8,011 bases of DNA from Pseudomonadota bacterium (lineage in GTDB: Bacteria; Desulfobacterota; Anaeroferrophillalia; Anaeroferrophillales; Tharpellaceae), in NCBI GenBank assembly GCA_015486505.1, contig WFRP01000001.1, positions 1 through 8,011 on the forward strand, in the 5' to 3' direction. This document shows, piece after piece, positions 1 to 5,570 of this stretch (the stretch's first letter is position 1; each line of letters begins with the position of its first letter). Both the position numbers and the translations under genes were made by a program. Under the pieces are notes generated by a model. The model did no database searches. It was not told where the DNA came from and saw nothing but the letters and a program-made list of their open reading frames with translations.

Positions 1-225
1 CAGTTCCTGGACCACCGTATGATCGGTCGTCAGGCACTTAAATTGAGCCCCGTCCCAGAGCCAGGCCCGGCTGTCGCCGACCCAGACAATTTCATACTCT
101 TTGCTATCCGCCCGCAAGGCGACCACCGTCGTCCCCGGCCGCCGCCGGCCGATATCGCTCGCCCCGAACCAGGGCACCGGCAATGGTGATAATGTGGTCA
201 GACTCGCTTGTTTATTTCTTGTCAT
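1..225 (-). CDS. PP2C-family Ser/Thr protein phosphatase, partial, apparently lacking its N-terminal region
   Basis: Reading the minus strand from ATG 225 leftwards gives 75 codons that stay open to the window edge. The product contains GTTVVAL, then IVWVGDSRAWLWDG and LTTDHTVVQEL. These match the central PP2C (PPM) strands around the conserved GDSR motif, where Asp helps hold the catalytic metals. PP2C enzymes remove phosphate from Ser/Thr and are often encoded beside Hanks-type kinases, as here on the same strand. In the family about 80-100 residues, including the R..NED metal motif, normally precede GTTVV; only about 30 are present and they do not contain that motif. The frame is closed upstream by a stop at 256-258, and no good Shine-Dalgarno precedes ATG 225. 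I infer a 5'-truncated gene, though expression from the local ATG is possible. Confidence 0.72.
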   Translation of the reverse strand, partial: MTRNKQASLTTLSPLPVPWFGASDIGRRRPGTTVVALRADSKEYEIVWVGDSRAWLWDGAQFKCLTTDHTVVQEL

Positions 226-480
226 GTTGATTTTTACGAACTGATTTTTCTTTTTTCAACCAGTTGGCCGGTAATATATTTGATGTTTAAAAAGAATTTC
301 ATTTTCATCTTCGTTAAAATAAAATTCCATAATTTAAAACCAATCTATCGCAAAGTGCGCACAATATCAACCGAAAGAACTGTGAAATTGATTATAATCC
401 ACAAGCAGCGAAAACACTGCTGAAAAAAAATTCACTGCGTTGCTGAAGATGCTTATTTTTTCTTTCACCTGCAAGATAAT
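226..480. other. AT-rich stretch without a recognisable gene
   Basis: Both strands are AT-rich and broken by stops. The longest open frame on the plus strand starts at a TTG, has no ribosome binding site and is of biased composition. No residual PP2C or transposase coding was recognised. It joins the truncated phosphatase to the first repeat copy. Confidence 0.5.
342..370 (-). promoter_or_regulatory. Possible minus-strand promoter upstream of the truncated PP2C gene
   Basis: On the minus strand TTGATA (370-365) and TAGATT (347-342) are separated by 17 bp, a plausible sigma-70 arrangement. The spacer holds the 8-bp palindrome GTGCGCAC (355-362), which could be an operator. It points at the headless phosphatase. 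The -10 match is only 4 of 6. Confidence 0.28.
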
Positions 481-591
481 TAGTGCCTTACAGGTTATTT
501 TCTTGTTTTAAAACAAGAAAATGTTCTGATAAGAGCACTTATTTGCGGGCCGTAAAGGCCCTTTGGGTTGTGGGTCTCGTTCCCGCATTAG
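481..591 (+). repeat. Structured repeat copy R1
   Basis: First copy of the window's repeat family, running from TAGTGCCTTACAGG to TTCCCGCATTAG. Its central arm is a perfect 26-nt palindrome (ATTTTCTTGTTTT and its complement). The outer stem reads AGTGC on the left and GCACT on the right, whereas most copies have AGTAC and GTACT, so both sides changed together. The second hairpin is GGGCC-GTAAA-GGCCC. The last is GTGGG/CCCGC with one wobble pair. It abuts R2 head to tail. Confidence 0.9.
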
Positions 592-714
592 TACCTTACA
601 GGTTATTTTCTGCACCAAAAAACAAGATTTAATAATCAGAAAATGTTCTGATAAGAGTACTTATTTGCGGGCCAAAAAGCCCTGTTTGGGTTGCAGGATA
701 TGTTCCCGCATTAG
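592..714 (+). repeat. Structured repeat copy R2
   Basis: Tandem neighbour of R1 in the same orientation. Its first hairpin has a longer loop (starting CTGCACCAAAAAAC) than R1. The first 82 bases differ from R5 (5571 onwards) at a single position. The terminal hairpin is weakened here (GCAGGA against TCCCGC), while TTTGCGGG upstream can still pair with CCCGCA. The toxin-antitoxin operon starts about 160 bp downstream. Confidence 0.9.
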
Positions 715-781
715 AAATTTTTACCCAAATAATTTGACAATTTTCCTCAATTTAAAAAGAGAGTCGACAGACAAAACCCAC

Positions 782-841
782 TTGACTACTTTATCAATGC
801 TGTGTAAGCTCAGTAAATCAAACATTAACCAAAACGGTTAA
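782..841 (+). promoter_or_regulatory. Candidate promoter and operator of the antitoxin/MazF operon
   Basis: TTGACT at 782-787 could serve as a -35, with a weak TAAGCT at 805-810 after 17 bp. A second TTGACA lies at 734-739 but has no good -10. The inverted repeat TTAACC-N5-GGTTAA at 825-841 lies just ahead of the antitoxin ribosome binding site. Toxin-antitoxin operons are commonly autorepressed at such palindromes, so an operator role is inferred. Confidence 0.35.
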
Positions 842-872
842 ATTTTGCCCAAGTGATTTGAGGAGGAAAGCT

Positions 873-1091
873 ATGCTTTTAACTATAGAGGCAATCATCG
901 CAGAAAACGGTGAAGTCCGTTTAAAACAACCTGTCCATTTGAAATCACCTTGTCGTGCGATAGTAACAATCCTTGATGAAAGAGATGACGTTATTAGCGA
1001 AACAGCCCTTTTAAGCGAGGCTGCATTATCTAAAGACTGGGATAGGCCTGAGGAGGAAGAAGCATGGTCTCACTTTCAGAAGGCTCAGTAG
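873..1091 (+). CDS. Antitoxin of a MazF/PemK-type toxin-antitoxin pair
   Basis: A 72-residue protein beginning MLLTIEAIIAENGEVRLKQP. I chose ATG 873 because AGGAGG (861-866) lies 6 nt upstream; the in-frame TTG at 858 precedes that site. The N-terminal half resembles the short beta-rich DNA-binding antitoxins (T.EA...NG.V.L..PV..... VTI), which repress their own operon. The acidic C-terminal end (DWDRPEEEEAW) is the type of tail that wraps and blocks the cognate toxin. The last 28 nt overlap the toxin gene, giving translational coupling. No enzymatic motif is present. The exact antitoxin family is not certain; the role comes mainly from position and layout. Confidence 0.8.
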   Translation: MLLTIEAIIAENGEVRLKQPVHLKSPCRAIVTILDERDDVISETALLSEAALSKDWDRPEEEEAWSHFQKAQ

Positions 1092-1408
1092 TACTTGTCA
1101 ATTTTCCTTTTTCAGATCTTTCATCATCTAAATTACGACCTGCCGTAATCCTCGCATCAGCGGGGCTGGATGATTGGATTCTTTGCCAGGTCACCAGCAA
1201 TCCATATACAGATCCAAAAGCTGTCCGGATTACTAATGAAGATTTTCGTACAGGTTCCTTACAAAGACTGAGCTATGCAAGACCGACCAAGCTTTTCACC
1301 GCCAACAACAGTTTAATGAGTAGAGTAGTCGGCGAGCTCAACGCCATCGCATTCAACAATGTAATAAATACCATCATAGAAATCCTGTCTGGCACCACAA
1401 AGACCTAA
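1064..1408 (+). CDS. MazF/PemK-family mRNA-cleaving toxin
   Basis: A 114-residue protein. ATG 1064 follows AGGAGG (1051-1056) by 7 nt, inside the 3' end of the antitoxin gene. Residues 6-31 (EGSVVLVNFPFSD followed by SSSKLRPAVILA) are the classical MazF/PemK strand-loop signature, with Arg25-Pro26 at the position of the catalytic Arg. CQVTSN (41-46) gives the conserved Thr/Ser of the active site. Length fits the family. Such toxins are ribosome-independent endoribonucleases cleaving mRNA at short motifs, held in check by the antitoxin. The TAA stop (1406-1408) is part of the repeat-derived hairpin at 1405-1431, so the gene's end and the repeat are physically merged. Confidence 0.92.
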   Translation: MVSLSEGSVVLVNFPFSDLSSSKLRPAVILASAGLDDWILCQVTSNPYTDPKAVRITNEDFRTGSLQRLSYARPTKLFTANNSLMSRVVGELNAIAFNNVINTIIEILSGTTKT

Positions 1409-1431
1409 TGCGGGAACAGCTCCCGCATTAG
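1405..1431. repeat. Mini-hairpin made of the repeat's terminal sequence, overlapping the MazF stop
   Basis: CTAATGCGGGA and TCCCGCATTAG are perfect complements around ACAGC (1416-1420). The right arm equals the 3' terminus of the structured repeats; the left arm equals the same terminus read in reverse. It could act as a weak transcription stop after mazF, but no T-run follows. It marks the junction between the toxin gene and the IS110 remnant. Confidence 0.8.
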
Positions 1432-2054
1432 TTTCCATAAGAACTTCTTTAATCAACAGCCTTCAGGGTATAATCCAGAGGAATTGCGGTAAAAATCTAA
1501 GCGCGAGTAAAATCAAGGCCAGCAGAAAAGACAATATTTCCCCACTGCTTAATGCTAACGACGATCTCGCTTTGAGCGGAACCGTAAACGATGAAACCAT
1601 AAAATTCATCGGAACTCAAATTCAAAAAATCGAAAAAGCCATTGTAAGCAAGGTTAAGTTAAGAGCCGAATTCGAAAAACTACTTACGATGTCGGGAGTT
1701 GGCGAGATATTAGCCTTAACCATTATGCTTGAGACCGGAGCGATTAACAGATTCAAAAAAGTAGGTGATTTTACTTCATATTGCCGTAAAGTGCCAAGTA
1801 AATGGACCAGTAACAACAAAATGAGAGGGAAAGGGAACGTCAAAAATGGAAACAAGTATCTGTCCTGGGCTTTTTCGGAAGCTGCGGAATTTGCCCGACG
1901 TTACGATGATCTCGCCCGGAAATTTTATAACAGAAAGTCAGCCAAAACTAATACCATGATTGCTCGCAGTGCTCTGGCCCACAAGCTCGCTCGAGCAGCA
2001 TATTATATAATGAGGGATCAAGTGGCATTCGATCCACATAAACTCTTTGCTTAA
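1432..2054 (+). pseudogene. IS110-family transposase, N-terminally truncated (Transposase_20 half retained)
   Basis: The frame is open from the hairpin edge to TAA at 2052-2054, about 206 codons. The first residues, VSIRTSLINSLQGIIQRNCG, match the middle of IS110 transposases (R..L.N...G..K..G). LLTMSGVGEILALTIMLETG, GDFTSYCRKVP, GKGNVKNGNKYL and the final ARSALAHKLARAAYYIM cover the C-terminal Transposase_20 domain. The N-terminal RuvC-like DEDD domain, roughly 110-150 residues in the family, is missing and was not found elsewhere in the window. A shorter reading from TTG 1572 would lose clearly homologous sequence and has no ribosome binding site. The remnant cannot be active alone. Homology begins directly after the repeat-end hairpin, which marks the breakpoint. 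Confidence 0.85.
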
Positions 2055-2280
2055 AGTTTGGCTGGAACGGTGAACCGGCAGAGGGGTTGGCATAACCACC
2101 AAGTCTGATTGGCAACCGTTTCACCCATTGATTTTCAGTTTTTACTGCCGATGTCGTAAACCACCTATGGGTTGGTTCACAACCATGATGTCTGAAAGTA
2201 CAAACACATTTGGGTACGACATGGAACCGAAGATTTTCTGGGTTCGCAAATGCGAACAAGGGCCGTATAATTGGAAATGA
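2055..2280 (+). ncRNA. Structured 3' non-coding tail of the IS110 remnant; candidate bridge-RNA region
   Basis: About 225 bp downstream of the transposase stop have no credible gene but several nested inverted repeats. AACGGT (2066-2071) pairs with ACCGTT (2115-2120) around the hairpin GGTT-N5-AACC (2085-2097). GGTTG (2170-2174) pairs with CAACC (2180-2184). In the IS1111 subgroup of IS110 elements the bridge RNA that guides recombination is encoded in the non-coding right end, after the transposase. The location and folding potential fit that, but subgroup and RNA boundaries are inferred. Confidence 0.3.
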
Positions 2281-2464
2281 TTGGTTATTCTCGAGAAAGT
2301 TCTAGAGTCGCTCGAGCTTATTCAGATTCATTTATACAAACGCCTTAATCCTGAGGGGTGACTGGTGCAGTGAAGTACCGACTGACACTTTATCATACGA
2401 AATAACGGGTGCGGAACAAAATTGACGATCAAGTAAAGAGATTAATTGAAAGATAATAATGAAG
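2281..2464. other. Short AT-rich stretch without a recognisable gene
   Basis: No gene is seen on either strand. The stretch contains two CTCGAG palindromes near 2292 and 2313. The true right end of the IS110 element probably lies in or just before it, but no terminal repeat could be fixed. Confidence 0.4.
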
Positions 2465-2560
2465 TTATACCTTTGCAAGAAAAAATCGTTTTCTTGCATG
2501 GATAGGTTTATTTACTTGACAAAGACCTTTTAATGGGTGATCCCATATCCTCCTATTCAC
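2465..2560 (-). pseudogene. Start of a lost gene directly downstream of the kinase-FGE gene
   Basis: Ten bases after the kinase stop the minus strand has AAGGAGG (2574-2568), a near-perfect Shine-Dalgarno, with GTG at 2560-2558 after 7 nt. The frame runs only 31 codons to TAA (2467-2465). A second AGGAGG (2554-2549) stands 2 nt before an ATG (2546-2544) with a 12-codon frame. Strong ribosome binding sites placed this way normally start the next gene of an operon. The reading ends in sequence with no homology I recognise. I infer that the rest of this gene was removed when the IS110 and toxin-antitoxin material arrived. The headless PP2C further left is a candidate for the missing part. Confidence 0.35.
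2474..2498. repeat. Perfect 10-bp stem hairpin
   Basis: TGCAAGAAAA (2474-2483) and TTTTCTTGCA (2489-2498) are exact complements around five bases. There is no following T-run on either strand, so it is not a standard terminator. It lies 3' of the kinase gene and could protect its mRNA end, or mark an element boundary. Confidence 0.6.
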
Positions 2561-2583
2561 TCCATTTCCTCCTTACACAGCTA

Positions 2584-4464
2584 TTATCGGCAAGCGAAAT
2601 CAAAACCCGGCGGCTTAACTTTTGCAAAATCCACTGAATTGAATGATTCCATCAGCTCCTTTTCCTCCTCCGGTTTCTCAGCACCGCGCATCAGGATCTT
2701 CGCTCTGGCCTCCGGCAACCGGCTACCAACCCCGAATCGATAAACCATCTTTTCCCAAAACCTTTTTTTCACTAAAAAATCCGGGAAGGAATTTCGTTGG
2801 GTCAGCAGGTCGTAAGCTCCGCTTGAAACCTGCTGAGCTGAGGAAAAAGCCAGCCGGAAGCCCAGGTAGTCGTAGCGGAAAGCCGCGCCAAGCCCGTCAC
2901 GGAAAGCCGCCCGCACGCGAGCAGGCCTAATGTGCCAGCTGCCCCCGCGGTAAACACGGAGGGAACCACTTCCTGGACCCTGCGGATTCTGCGTCGGGCT
3001 GTTGCCGTAATAGTTCTCGTCGTACCAGTCGGAACACCACTCCCAGACATTGCCGCTCATATCGTAGATGCCTAAACCGTTGCCAGCCTTGCCGCCAACG
3101 GCGTGAGTGAAGCCCCCGCTGTTGCCAGAATACCAAGCCACCCGGTCGACATCGCTGCCGCCGGAATATTTATCCTCCCGGCCGCCGCTGCGGCAGGCGT
3201 ATTCCCACTCGGCCTCGGTCGGCAGGCGAAAGGTTTTGCCGCTTTTCCGGTTGAGCTTTTTGATAAAATCCTGGCAGTCGTTCCAGGAAACCTGTTCCAC
3301 CGGATAGTTGGAGCCTTTCTTGAAACGAGACGGATTACTGCCCATAATCTTCTGCCACTGGCCCTGGGTGACCTCGTATTTCCCGATCCAGAAACCATCG
3401 ATGCAAACCCGATGCACCGGTTTTTCATCATCATCGCCGTCATTGCTCCCCATCTGGAAACAGCTCCCTTTAACATAAACAAACTCCATCCCGGTAACCG
3501 GTTCGCGCCAGGTATCGCCGGCCCTAGGATTTTTGGTTAGGGAGCTTACGGCGGTGTCGAAATATCCCTTCGTTGCGTCAGGCTGCCCGCCTCTCAGGAG
3601 AAAATCAATAATCTGGCGAGGTGTGGCTCCATCTTGCAATGCGAGTTCCGCGTCGAAACCAGCTTTATCGCTCAGGTATTTCGCAATCTTAAGATCGGCC
3701 TGTTCTGGGGTTAACCCGTCCTGTTCTATTAAAGCTTTCTTGGCTTCGTCGTAGCGGAAGCGCATCGGTTCCATTGCGAAGGTATCAGGTTGACTGGAAG
3801 ACGAATTGCGGGTGCCGCTACTGAGCAGAACCGCGGCCACACTGCCCGCCAGCAGCAGCAAAAGGATAAGCCAGAGCCATTTCTTGCCGCCGCCTTTCTT
3901 CCCGGGCGCGGCTTCGGGCGGAGTTCTGGAAGCGGTGGCGGTCTTTCTTCCGGTTTCAGTCGGCGGTGTGGCAAAGTCATCGCTTACCGGCTCATGGTCG
4001 AGAACTGTTTTGTCGGGATCATGATCATTCTCGTAATCATGGTCGGATTTTGTGGTAGCTGCGGATTTGTCGTCCGTGTCGCCGGCCTTGGCTTTGTCTT
4101 TATCAGAGGGCGAATCCGACGCTCCCCCGGTTGCGGCAGCCGGGGTTTTGGGCTCAGGTTTGCTCGCGACAGCCTTGCCGCTTAATCCGGCGACCAGGGC
4201 TCCGGCCGTGGCCGGGCGCCGCGCCGGGTCTTTGGCGAGGGCACTTAAGAGAACATCTTTCATCGGGGCGGAAAGCTCGGGGCTAAACTCGGGCTCTTCG
4301 TGCATGATCTGCCAGCGCAGATCGCCGGTGACAAAGGGGGGATCGCCGGTGAGCATTTCGCAGATGAGGCAGGCGAAAGCGTAGATATCGGTCGCCGGGC
4401 CGATGCCGCGGCCGCGAAGTTGTTCCGGGGCCATGTAGGCTAAGGTTCCGGCGGTCGGCGACAT
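2584..4464 (-). CDS. C-terminal part of Ser/Thr kinase fused to a formylglycine-generating-enzyme-like (FGE-sulfatase) domain
   Basis: 626 codons from ATG 4464, in the same frame as the kinase N-lobe gene and separated from it only by TAG (4467-4465). Residues 1-95 complete the kinase: GTLAYMAPEQ (APE motif), D26.YAF, and PARRPAT near the C-lobe end. Residues about 100-190 are a charged, Ala/Pro-rich linker. KKWLWLILLLLLAGSVAAVL (about 194-211) is a transmembrane helix, placing the kinase in the cytosol and the rest outside. Residues about 320-540 are an FGE/DUF323 domain of C-type-lectin fold: CFQMGS, YEVTQGQW, PVEQVSW, RLPTEAEWEYA, GNVWEWCSDWY, VYRGGSW, LGFRLAF. The Cys pair of true FGE enzymes after RGGSW is absent, so binding rather than catalysis is likely. 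About 85 residues of unknown function follow. No good ribosome binding site precedes ATG 4464; alone this half would not be a working kinase. Confidence 0.9.
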   Translation of the reverse strand: MSPTAGTLAYMAPEQLRGRGIGPATDIYAFACLICEMLTGDPPFVTGDLRWQIMHEEPEFSPELSAPMKDVLLSALAKDPARRPATAGALVAGLSGKAVASKPEPKTPAAATGGASDSPSDKDKAKAGDTDDKSAATTKSDHDYENDHDPDKTVLDHEPVSDDFATPPTETGRKTATASRTPPEAAPGKKGGGKKWLWLILLLLLAGSVAAVLLSSGTRNSSSSQPDTFAMEPMRFRYDEAKKALIEQDGLTPEQADLKIAKYLSDKAGFDAELALQDGATPRQIIDFLLRGGQPDATKGYFDTAVSSLTKNPRAGDTWREPVTGMEFVYVKGSCFQMGSNDGDDDEKPVHRVCIDGFWIGKYEVTQGQWQKIMGSNPSRFKKGSNYPVEQVSWNDCQDFIKKLNRKSGKTFRLPTEAEWEYACRSGGREDKYSGGSDVDRVAWYSGNSGGFTHAVGGKAGNGLGIYDMSGNVWEWCSDWYDENYYGNSPTQNPQGPGSGSLRVYRGGSWHIRPARVRAAFRDGLGAAFRYDYLGFRLAFSSAQQVSSGAYDLLTQRNSFPDFLVKKRFWEKMVYRFGVGSRLPEARAKILMRGAEKPEEEKELMESFNSVDFAKVKPPGFDFACR

Positions 4465-5079
4465 CTAGATTCGGGTCGCCGAATCTTTCAAGGCGTGGGC
4501 GAGGCCGTAATCGGCGATCTTGGCCTGACCGCCGGTGGTGATCAGGATATTTAAGGGTTTTAAGTCGCGATGGATAACCGGGGGCTTGCGGGTGTGGGCA
4601 TAGTCCAGGGCCGCGGCAATATCCTTGATCCGGGGCAAAGCTTGAGCCAAAGGCAGGGCGCCGCCGTGCTCATCGAGAAGATGGGCCAGAGTGCCGCCGG
4701 CGACATACTCCATCGTCACAAAGGCCTGGCCCTCCCAGGTCTCGAGGTTGTGAATCCGGACGATGTTGGGATGGCTCAAGCCTAAGGCGATATTGGTTTC
4801 GCGTTTAAGGTTTTTGACCGCCCGCGGGTCCTGGCAGAGCTCATAGGGGATAACTTTAAGCGCGATCTCGCGCTCCAGGGTTTTATCGAAAGCGAGATAG
4901 ACAATCCCCATCCCGCCGCGGCCGATCTCGCGCTTGATCTCGTAGCGGCCGGCAACCGTAACCCCGGTGATAATCTGGATGCGGGCCTCGTCGCTGTCGA
5001 CCATGGTCTCCATGTTGCCGACCACCGTTTTGTCGACCGGGGCCCCGCAGTGCGGACACTCGCTTAAGCCGTCCGGCAT
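4465..5079 (-). CDS. Hanks-type Ser/Thr protein kinase, zinc ribbon and N-terminal kinase domain, ending at an in-frame TAG
   Basis: 204 codons from ATG 5079. CPHC (8-11) is half of a zinc ribbon whose other half (C.KC) lies upstream of this ATG. The kinase domain has the glycine loop GRGGMGIVY (53-61), ATP-anchoring Lys75 in IALKV, Glu94 of helix C, the catalytic loop HRDLKPLNI (170-178), and DYG (190-192) in place of DFG. The frame stops at TAG within the activation loop, after KDSATRI; the next codon resumes with MSPTAGTLAYMAPEQ in the same frame. Kinases of this type phosphorylate Ser/Thr, and a PP2C phosphatase lies on the same strand 2.3 kb downstream. The stop may be a recent nonsense mutation, a read-through site or a sequence error. 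All catalytic residues on both sides are intact, which favours a recent or tolerated change. Confidence 0.9.
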   Translation of the reverse strand: MPDGLSECPHCGAPVDKTVVGNMETMVDSDEARIQIITGVTVAGRYEIKREIGRGGMGIVYLAFDKTLEREIALKVIPYELCQDPRAVKNLKRETNIALGLSHPNIVRIHNLETWEGQAFVTMEYVAGGTLAHLLDEHGGALPLAQALPRIKDIAAALDYAHTRKPPVIHRDLKPLNILITTGGQAKIADYGLAHALKDSATRI

Positions 5080-5121
5080 CTCGCCGTTACATTTCCAGCA
5101 GAAAAATGATATGAAAATTCC
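5080..5121 (-). other. In-frame N-terminal extension of the kinase lacking a standard start codon
   Basis: Directly upstream of ATG 5079 the same frame reads SFFCWKCNGE back to a stop at 5124-5122 that belongs to repeat R3. CWKC plus the downstream CPHC form a complete four-cysteine zinc ribbon, so this stretch was once translated. The only candidate start codons are ATA (5112-5110) or ATT (5118-5116). AAGGA just upstream of ATA, partly made by the repeat edge, would be a suitable ribosome binding site. A changed ATG, or loss of the original start when R3 arrived, is inferred. Confidence 0.55.
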
Positions 5122-5235
5122 TTAATGCGGGGACAGATCCCGCAACCCAAACAGGGCCTTTTACGCCCCGCAAACAAGTACTCTTATCAAAACACTTTCT
5201 TGTTTTCCAACAGGGAAATAACCTGTAAGGCACTA
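5122..5235 (-). repeat. Structured repeat copy R3
   Basis: Single minus-strand copy immediately 5' of the kinase frame. It is the most diverged copy: the central palindrome is imperfect (ATTTCCCTG against AAGAAAGT), the outer stem is AGTGC/GTACT with one G-T wobble, and the last hairpin is GCGGG/CCCGC. Its terminal ATTAA provides the stop that closes the kinase frame upstream. If the kinase is transcribed from further right, R3 lies in its 5' leader. Confidence 0.85.
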
Positions 5236-5457
5236 AAAATAAGTCTCTTCACTCAAACCGCACGAGCAACGGCTCTACCCTATATTAAAACAGTATTTAT
5301 ATCTATATCGGATATCACACCAAAATATCAATAAAATTATTACCATTAACCAACCAGAAGGAATAAGGTCTCCAGTTTGCCTGCTTAACCATGTTTTATA
5401 TGTATTATTCAGAGGTTGAAAAGATGGTAATGATGTAGTAAAAGATACTAGAATTGT
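5236..5457. other. AT-rich spacer without a gene
   Basis: No open frame with a ribosome binding site is present on either strand. It separates minus-oriented R3 from plus-oriented R4, so it is a divergent intergenic region able to hold promoters for both the kinase and the MNT/HEPN operon. Confidence 0.5.
5302..5331 (-). promoter_or_regulatory. Possible kinase promoter
   Basis: Minus strand TTGATA (5331-5326) and TATAGA (5307-5302) are 18 bp apart, an acceptable sigma-70 match. A transcript from here would carry repeat R3 in its leader before reaching the kinase frame. The surroundings are AT-rich, so chance matches are common. Confidence 0.25.
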
Positions 5458-5570
5458 TAGTACCTTACAGGTTATTTTCGGTTTGAAAAAACAAGAAAAT
5501 GTTCTGATAAGAGTACTTATTTGCGGGCCAGTAACTTTCTTTTGGGTTGCGGGGATTGTTCCCGCATTAG
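5458..5570 (+). repeat. Structured repeat copy R4
   Basis: Plus-strand copy. The first 65 bases from TACCTTACAGG to TTTGCG are identical to R6, including the loop GGTTTGAAAAAACAA. The middle GGGCC arm has lost its GGCCC partner (GTAACTTTCTTTTGGG follows), so this hairpin is broken. The terminal hairpin GCGGGG/TTCCCGC is kept. It is joined head to tail with R5. Confidence 0.9.

Noticed and set aside
208..423. Plus-strand frame of 71 codons
   Set aside because: Low-complexity AT-rich reading from a non-ATG start, no ribosome binding site, partly overlapping the phosphatase gene.
481..714. Integron attC sites
   Set aside because: The bulged hairpin is reminiscent, and toxin-antitoxin cargo is typical, but GTTRRRY/RYYYAAC boxes are missing, repeats lie 5' rather than 3' of genes, and no integrase is seen.
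563..841. Open frame on plus strand of 92 codons
   Set aside because: More than half is translated repeat sequence (RISTLQVIF string recurs in other repeat copies in the same way), and there is no ribosome binding site.
2474..2498. Terminator of the kinase gene
   Set aside because: The stem is perfect but no T-run follows it on the minus strand.
2643..4384. Several plus-strand frames opposite the kinase-FGE gene
   Set aside because: Shadows caused by high GC content of the real minus-strand gene, whose domains are unmistakable.
4465..4467. Firm call of pyrrolysine at the TAG codon
   Set aside because: The site is not in a methylamine methyltransferase and no pyl genes are in the window; kept only as one option.
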